Positions 57,575 to 64,000 of a DNA stretch of 64,000 nucleotides are shown here, piece after piece; positions within the stretch are counted from its first letter, which is position 1; the number at the start of each line of letters is the position of its first letter. The stretch spans positions 224,476 to 288,475 of the forward strand of contig QEOQ01000694.1 of NCBI GenBank assembly GCA_010279815.1. Reading direction: 5' to 3'. The notes under the pieces are model-generated. The model was not told the DNA's origin, did no database searches, and worked only from the letters and a program-made list of their open reading frames with translations. Made by a program: the position numbers and the translations under genes. This DNA is from Brachionus plicatilis (taxonomy: Eukaryota; Rotifera; Eurotatoria; Ploima; Brachionidae).

Positions 57575-59149
57575 TAGATAAATAAATTTTTTAAATTTGA
57601 TTATATTTGAGTTGATATTTTCAAATTGGTCCCACTAGTGACTGCACTGAACAGTTAAAACTCAAGAAAATCCACGAGTTTTGTAAATTTATGATTTTTG
57701 GGTCATTTAGATATTTTAATTTTAAAATAATTGTTTGATTTTTTTAACAATTAAATTGGGTGCATATTTTAGTTTAAGAATCACAGTCACTTAAGTACAA
57801 ATTCATTCTTGACTTTTATTTTTTATATTGGGTTTTAATTTAATCAAGTGGTTCTGAGTAAACTTCTTTCGCTATAGATCTAAAATTACTTTATTAAAAA
57901 AAAAGAAAAGTAAAAAATCCAAATAAAAGTTTTTTTATTCTTTTTAAAGTAGTAACAATAAAAATATAATTAAAATGTTGGGGAAAGGAAAATTTACAAA
58001 TTCATTCTGTTTTTTTTTTAACCTTTTTAAAATATTAAATCAAATTTTGATTTAATATTATTTAAAATTGTGATTGTTTGAATACATTTTCGATTTGATA
58101 TCATGGTCTACGGCAATGTCACGTGAATTTACGTTAAATTACGATTTTTTTAAAATGAAAATTGAAAAAGAGCCAAAAATATTTTTTTAGCGTTTTTTTG
58201 AATTTTGTAGATTTTTTAAGATTTTTATCTTTAAAAAAAAATTACGTAAATTTTCGTATAATCACACTTTTTTCTCAGTCCAATTAAACAAATAAATTAA
58301 TATCTAATCAGATATAAGTTGAGTACCATAATAAAGTCATAAGTCTTAACAAAGACTTAAATCAAATGCTTCAACTGGTACATTTAATGTGTAATCTGAA
58401 TTTCGAATATTCAAAACTTGAAAAATTTAAAAAATAGAATCACATTAAAATACAAGAAATTGGATTTTAGAGTTTTTTCAAAAGCTGGATTTTGTTGATT
58501 TAAATGAATAAATCAGATAATAAAATTTACAAAAAAAAATAATTCTAATTTAAAAAAAAATAAACACAATTTTAAAGATATTCTAGAAAAATTCATTTTG
58601 AAATTGATTAAAAGCTTAATATTTGAAGTTAATTTAATAAGCATCTAATGGAGACTCCATAAAGAAATTTCAATTAATTACATTCTTTTAAGAATTTTTG
58701 AAGAACAATATCTGAAAATTAAAAAAATATATTTTTAAAGATTTGAGCAGTAAAATGAACATTTAGTAATGAAAGTTTAATTTTTATCAATCCTATGAAG
58801 CAAATTTGTTACCTTTTTTATTCATTCTAAGAGCCAGATAATATCATTACTTAAGGAACACAGAAAGAAAAATAATGATTGATTTATTTCAGTTGTCATT
58901 GAGTGAAAGAAATTATACTTCTTCTCTGATTGCTGGTTAGATCTTTTTTTTTCACTAATAAAGTATATCCCTGACAAGAAAAGAGTGATAAAAATACCGA
59001 AGAAAGAACCACACCGTTATATTAATTTTTTTCAATTATTTGGTTGCAATTTTTTTTTAAATTTAAACTTGATTTTAAATAAAAGTTAATCTAAAATGCT
59101 CTAAACAAAAATTAAAAATTTTGTTTTTGACGAAGGATTTTACTTGGTG
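57575..59149. other. Divergent intergenic region between POC5 and DNAI2
   Basis: AT-rich and without genes. A TTTACG-type repeat starting GTCACGTGAATTTACG occupies 58118-58270. The proximal promoters of both genes are at its edges. Confidence 0.5.
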
Positions 59150-59163
59150 ATCTCTATGGAAAC
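59150..59163. promoter_or_regulatory. X-box (RFX site) before DNAI2
   Basis: ATCTCTATGGAAAC fits RTHNYYWTRRNRAC at all 14 positions, 118 nt before the DNAI2 ATG. Confidence 0.65.
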
Positions 59164-59280
59164 AGTTTGAATAAAAAACATCATAATTATATTTTTCCTT
59201 TTTGTATCCCTTTAGATTCGACAAATACTGAATAAAAAAATTTAACATTTATAGGATTGGACTAAGAGTTCTCTAATATT

Positions 59281-61344
59281 ATGGAGATAGTTTATGTTTA
59301 TACAAAAAAAAGATCCGAATTCGGTCGGCAATGTAACTTCACGGACAGATCGGCCGAATTGCATATAAATATTATGCCCGAAGAGTCCGAAAGTGAAAAC
59401 TTCATTGCCAAAAATCCCATTGATATTGGCGTCCAAGTATCCAAAGAGTATTCTGAGCATGAGGTGAACACAATTCGCTTCGAAACAGAGAACAGAAGCA
59501 TAAACCATGTGGAGGGCGGCTGGCCCAAAGACGTCAATCCGCTTGAGCCAGAACAAACCATTCGTTACCGCAAAAAAGTCGAAAAAGATGAATTGTACAT
59601 GAACACCGTAGTTCAGCTTGGCAACGTAGTGGAACATGTCATTAAACAAAACAACGCAATTGATATCTACGAGACTTATTTTGATGACATGACCAATGAA
59701 GAAGTCGAAGATTTACCCACAGCCAAGACCATTAATGTTTTCCGCGATCCGAACCCTGTTCAGCGCACTGCCAATCACATTTCATGGTACATTGACGGCC
59801 CTAAAAAAATAGCTGCCTCATACTGTAATCTTGAATTCAAAAAGGCAAGATCCGATGCTTGTGTTGACTCTTACATATGGGATGTTGGTTAGTCATAAAA
59901 TAAAATCTAAAAAATAATTTTTAAATATTTAAAAATTATTTTTTTCAGAGAATCCAAACAAACCAGAGCTTACCTTAAAACCGATTTCGCCTTTGGTTTG
60001 CATTGAATTCAATCCCAAAGATACTCATGTTTTAGTCGGTGGATGCTATAATGGACAAGTTTGTATATTTGACACTCGAAAAGGAAGTCAACCTGTCGAA
60101 ATATCCTTGATAGAAAAAAGTCACCGGGATCCGGCTTACAAAACTATGTGGGTACAATCTAAGACTGGGTCGGAATTTTTTTCATCAAGCACAGATGGTC
60201 AAGTTCTGTGGTGGGACTATCGTAAACTACAAGACCCTATCGAAACTTTAATTTTGGATCGAGAGAAAAAAGGAGATATAAAAAATGCTTATGGTGCAAT
60301 GTCACTTGAATATGAGTCAACAATGGTATTTAAAAAAAAATTTTTTTTAAATTTTATTATATTAAAAAAATTGAATTTTAAAGCCGACCAAATTTATGGT
60401 CGGAACAGAACAAGGCTACATCATTAATTGTAATAGAAGGGGTAAATCGGATGCTGAAAAAATTGCTCACATTTACCCGGGACATTACGGGCCAGTCTAT
60501 GCTTTGCAGCGAAATCCATTCTTTCCGAAAAATTTTTTGACTGTCGGAGATTGGACTGCTCGTATTTGGTCCGAAGAAATCAAAGAAGACTGCATCATGT
60601 GGACAAAGTAAATAAAATATTTTCAGAAAAATTTTTTTCATTTTTTTAAATTTAATTTTAAGGTTTCATATGTCGTATTTGTCAGATGCTCAATGGTCTC
60701 CTGTTAGACCGGGCGTGTTCTTTACCACAAAAATGGATGGTACCTTGGATGTGTGGGATTTCTTGTTCAAACAAAACGACCCGACATTGAATATTCAAGT
60801 TTGTGATGAGCCATTATACTGCCTTAGAGCCCAGGATCATGGAAGACTAATAGCCACCGGGTCTCAGTCCGGAACCATCACTTTGTTGGAGTTATCTGAT
60901 AATTTGTGCACAATGCAGAGGAATGAAAAAAATTTGGTCTCTACGGTAATTATTTGATTTTATTGAATAATTGGAGAAAATTTGTACAAAAATTTATTTA
61001 GATGTTTGAAAGAGAGACAAGACGAGAGAAGATTCTAGAAGGAAGAATCAGAGAGCTTAAACTGAAAGAAAAAGAAAAGGCAGGAGGTATTCATGATGGT
61101 GCTGATGTAATTTTTTGAAAGAATATTTATGATTCATTTTTTTTATTTTTTTTAAAAATAGAAAGAAAAAAAAGATGAAAATGCTGAGGAAGCAAGTCTG
61201 AAAGAGGTGGATCCGATTGAAAAGGCCGAGAAAGATTTTTTCAAAATTGTTGAAGAAGAAAAGGCTAAACGAAAGAAGAAAATGGACCAAAACGAATCGA
61301 ACACTGAAAATCAAACCGAAAAAAATGAAGAAAAACAAAATTAA
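59281..61344 (+). CDS. DNAI2: Dynein axonemal intermediate chain 2
   Basis: WD-repeat subunit at the base of the outer dynein arm, partner of DNAI1 and the outer-arm heavy chains. Six exons join in frame: 59281-59887, 59949-60325, 60384-60607, 60663-60945, 61002-61106, 61162-61344, giving 592 aa (human 605). Conservation is high throughout: start [118 protein letters not shown]. The WD propeller spans about residues 200-530, followed by the conserved [13 protein letters not shown] and a Lys/Glu-rich tail. The start is fixed by the invariant N-terminus. An AATAAA at about 61377 may be the polyadenylation signal. Confidence 0.97.
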
Positions 61345-63475
61345 TAATCACCTAATACTTTATTTTTTAATTTTTTAATAAAAAATTCTAAATAATTAAT
61401 TGAATCAAATAAATTTACAAAAAAAAAATTAAAGCAAAAAACATCATTTCAAATTTTATTAATTTTTTTTCTCTCATTGCCCAAAAATTTAAGTTATATT
61501 TTAAAATTTTAAAAAAATTTTGCAGAATTTCTTTATAAAACTTTAGTCAATCAACAAAAGTTTTGAAAAAGTTCTTTAAAAAGTGTCTTAAAGAGGTATG
61601 AAATAATTAAGTCATTTTTGGCCTATAAATTTTGGAAAAGACGTAGGACCAGAATCATTGACTCTAAATTAGATAATTACTTTATATTTAGAAGGATGGA
61701 TCGAATATTGTTAAAAAAGTAAAAAAGTAAAAAAATAATTTTTTATCCGAGTTCTTTAAGGAATAATTTAGTTAAGTAAAATATTTACAGGTATGCTATG
61801 ACACTTGGTTTTTACGTAATTTTACGTAAAATTACTTAACTTTACCGAAAACCAAAAAGGAGCAAAATTTTTAAGTACATTTTGAATTTCTTTGAATGTA
61901 TTTAGTTTGTGGAAAGAATTTAGAAAGCAAAGATTAAAAAATGTCTTATCTGGGCGAGTATCTCATTTGAGGGATTCACAGACTTTGTTATTGAACTACG
62001 ATTTTTAATTAAGAATAACTAAAATTAAAATAGTTTGAGCTTTTTTAAAACAATTTGAATTCAATTATTTATAGGGAAATTTTAGATGAACATTTAATGC
62101 TATTCGGAACCCCAAAATATGACTCTAAATATAAATATTCAAGATAATGATCCTAAGCATAAAAAAAAGCTTAGTACTCAATTTTTGATGAAAAATTTTG
62201 ATGTTTTTTATTTCAATAAAAAATTATAAAATTATATGAATTCAAAAAAAAGATGAAGTCTCCACTTAAATCACCAGACTTAAGTCCTATTGAAATTTTG
62301 ACAACTTGAAGTTCATGATCATGATAAAATGACCAAAACTAAATTGATTAAAATCTTAATAAAAATCATTAAATTATTTTTTTTTTTTATTTTTTTTTAA
62401 ATAAAACATTCAATGTTTATTGCTTTAATTAAAAAAAAACTAACATTTTTTTTCTCTAATTGATCTTTAATTAATTCTTCTCAAATCTTTATTTGAAAAC
62501 TTTAAAAAAAAATTTAAAAACCCAATTTAAGGTATCCAAATTATGGCTTAAAATGATGTTTTAATATTAATTAAAATATATTACAAAAAAGTTGAATTTT
62601 GTATAGAAAAATATTCAAAATATTGATTATGATATTAGTTTTACTTAAGATAAAAATTCATATAATTTTCTATCTAATTAAAGATTAAACAAGTCATGTT
62701 TAATAAACGCTATTCATTTATTAACTAAAAATTGATAAAAAATAACTTTTTTTTAATCAAAAACTAAAAATTTACATTTGATCATGAACTCCAATTTTCC
62801 GAAATGTTATAGAAAATGATGGTAATTGGTCAAAATTATTAATTATATTTAGATCATCTGAAGAAATTGAATAAAACTAATGAAATTGTTATTTGACCTT
62901 TTTTGCCGATTAAAATTCGAAAAATTTCCAAAATTTACGTAAAAAACGGTAATTTAATTTATAACATTAAAATTCAATAAAATTAAAAATAAGATTTATT
63001 TTTTTGGCCCTTTTTAGTTTTTGGTTTTTATTTTTTCACTCCAAACTTCACTGCCGCTTACATTTCTCAACAAAAAAATATTAAAAATAAATTAATTTTT
63101 TGTTCCATTATAATTTATCTATTTAAAATTTAATAGAATATCTTGACCAAATTCGATTTGAAACTTATAAGAAACAATCAATAAATCTTTTGAGATCATA
63201 GTGATCATAATAAACTGCAAAATCAAATTGCAATGTTTATACCTAAAAAGGATTTTAATATATAAATAAGATTTTTTACTAAGTCGTTTCAAACATTTAA
63301 ATTTTTTTAAATTCAGACTTGTAAAAAAGTCAAAAGAAAGTAATTTTAAAGTTTTATGACTTGACTTTTACTCAATGACTTTCGAACAGGATGAATTTTA
63401 ATTAATGATAAAAAAAGTAGACCTATTTTAAATAAAAATTTTGAATAAAAATGAATTGATTATTTTTAAGAATAT
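61345..63475. other. AT-rich intergenic region with repeat fragments
   Basis: No gene is supported. It contains TTTACGTAAA-type blocks (61791-61865, 62930-63010), a Tc1-like fragment at 62250-62360, and a possible decayed hAT-like end (CAGACTTGTAAAAAAGTC at 63314). Confidence 0.5.
62250..62360 (+). pseudogene. Tc1-like transposase fragment
   Basis: The plus frame reads KSPDLSPIEILTT-stop-SS, the SPDLxPIE motif of Tc1 transposases without the following conserved Trp. Only about 100 bp are recognisable. Confidence 0.55.
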
Positions 63476-64000
63476 TTATTGAGCAATTTTTAAAATTTGT
63501 TGATTTAAATACAATAAAATTTTGACCAAGTCTACAGTAATCAGATCAAATGCGTATGTAAATTTGGATTGTTCACATGAGTCAGAGTCCGAAAATTTGT
63601 TCGCAATAATTAATTGTAAATCGAAAATTTCATAAAATAGAAATATAAATGCTAAAATGAGGCTGACAAACGAGCCATTTAAATTTATCTCTGGATTCAA
63701 GTTTAAATATATGAAAATTTGAATGAAAAAAACCTGCATGTATCCGTATCCCACAAATAAAATAAGAATAAAGGCTATCAGAATAAAATATAAATACAGA
63801 TATGGAATTACTGGCCGCGAGCAAAGAGTAAACTTTACTTGCATACAAAAAAAAATCAGAACTATTTGTCCAGCTATGGTAATGGTCAAATTGAATAGAA
63901 CATAAGTTATCTGATACTCGTAACTTAAGTGCCAATATAAATTTCCGAGTATGGCAGTGTACAATATGAACATGAGGTAATTTATTGGAGGTGTCGATCT
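63476..64000 (-). CDS. TMBIM/Lifeguard-like multi-pass membrane protein (3' part)
   Basis: The minus-strand frame is open from the window edge to the stop at 63476 (about 174 residues seen). It begins STPPINYLMFILYTAILGN, like the APxN...FT start of the BAX-inhibitor-1 (TMBIM) fold. It shows about six hydrophobic segments and ends with FEIFDLQLIIANKF-like and FDLITVDLVKILLYLNQQI segments that parallel the YDTQLII and LYxDxxxLF motifs of that family. The N-terminal part lies beyond 64000. TMBIM proteins are ER/Golgi calcium-leak and anti-apoptotic factors. Sequence is divergent (the usual DTQ is DLQ), so the family call is moderate. Confidence 0.5.
   Translation of the reverse strand, partial: RSTPPINYLMFILYTAILGNLYWHLSYEYQITYVLFNLTITIAGQIVLIFFCMQVKFTLCSRPVIPYLYLYFILIAFILILFVGYGYMQVFFIQIFIYLNLNPEINLNGSFVSLILAFIFLFYEIFDLQLIIANKFSDSDSCEQSKFTYAFDLITVDLVKILLYLNQQILKIAQ

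Noticed and set aside
63314..63393. Possible 80-bp hAT-like element (CAGACTTG start)
   Set aside because: The right end does not match well and the flanking octamers differ, so only a decayed family fragment can be claimed.
1..64000. tRNA, rRNA, spliced-leader or CRISPR features
   Set aside because: No cloverleaf, rRNA core, recognisable spliced-leader sequence or regularly spaced repeat array was seen on either strand by reading.

Overview
Organism. The window is eukaryotic nuclear DNA of a ciliated animal: genes are split by short GT-AG introns (many 46-60 nt) in very AT-rich DNA, and four genes belong to cilia or centrioles (outer-arm dynein heavy chain, outer-arm dynein intermediate chain 2, POC5, CCDC74). 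Compact introns plus many FLYWCH/MULE, hAT-like, Tc1-like and non-LTR remnants would fit a monogonont rotifer such as Brachionus. That is an inference, not a demonstrated identity. Exon coordinates below were rebuilt by hand from reading frame, splice sites and family conservation; every completed model keeps frame through all junctions.

Layout. 1-2.9 kb: transposon debris (a hAT-like end, a MULE remnant, a foldback element). 3.0-4.4 kb (-): POFUT1. 4.4-8.6 kb: AT-rich, with a dead mariner-like transposase. 9.0-25.5 kb (+): a complete 4464-aa outer-arm beta-type dynein heavy chain whose fourth intron carries two hAT-like MITEs with perfect 8-bp target duplications. 25.5-28.1 kb: two adjacent elements whose ends are arrays of short motifs, and retroposon tails. 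28.2 kb (+): histone H2A with a 3' stem-loop. 28.7-30.6 kb (-): a 5'-truncated LINE containing an assembly gap. 32.1 kb (+): an RRM protein. 34.6-36.2 kb (+): a tandem calponin-homology plus RING protein, the most novel gene here. 40.6-42.5 kb (+): DXO/RAI1 decapping nuclease. 43.0-43.6 kb: a Lys/Gln-rich ORF with a 195-bp tandem duplication. 45.8-49.3 kb (-): CCDC74-like. 49.7-50.0 kb (-): Ly6/uPAR-domain protein. 54.1-57.5 kb (-): POC5. 59.3-61.3 kb (+): DNAI2. 63.5-64.0 kb (-): a TMBIM/Lifeguard-like membrane protein running off the window.

How it fits together. The two dynein subunits act in the same outer arm, POC5 in the centriole, and CCDC74 in microtubule/cilium-related functions. All four have RFX-type X-box matches in their 5' flanks (POC5, DNAI2 and CCDC74 exactly; the heavy chain with one mismatch), so a shared ciliogenic programme is likely. 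The remaining genes are housekeeping or regulatory and show no operon-like link. Much of the intergenic DNA consists of short inverted-repeat elements of several families, many recognisable by terminal inverted repeats and, for three, by intact target-site duplications.
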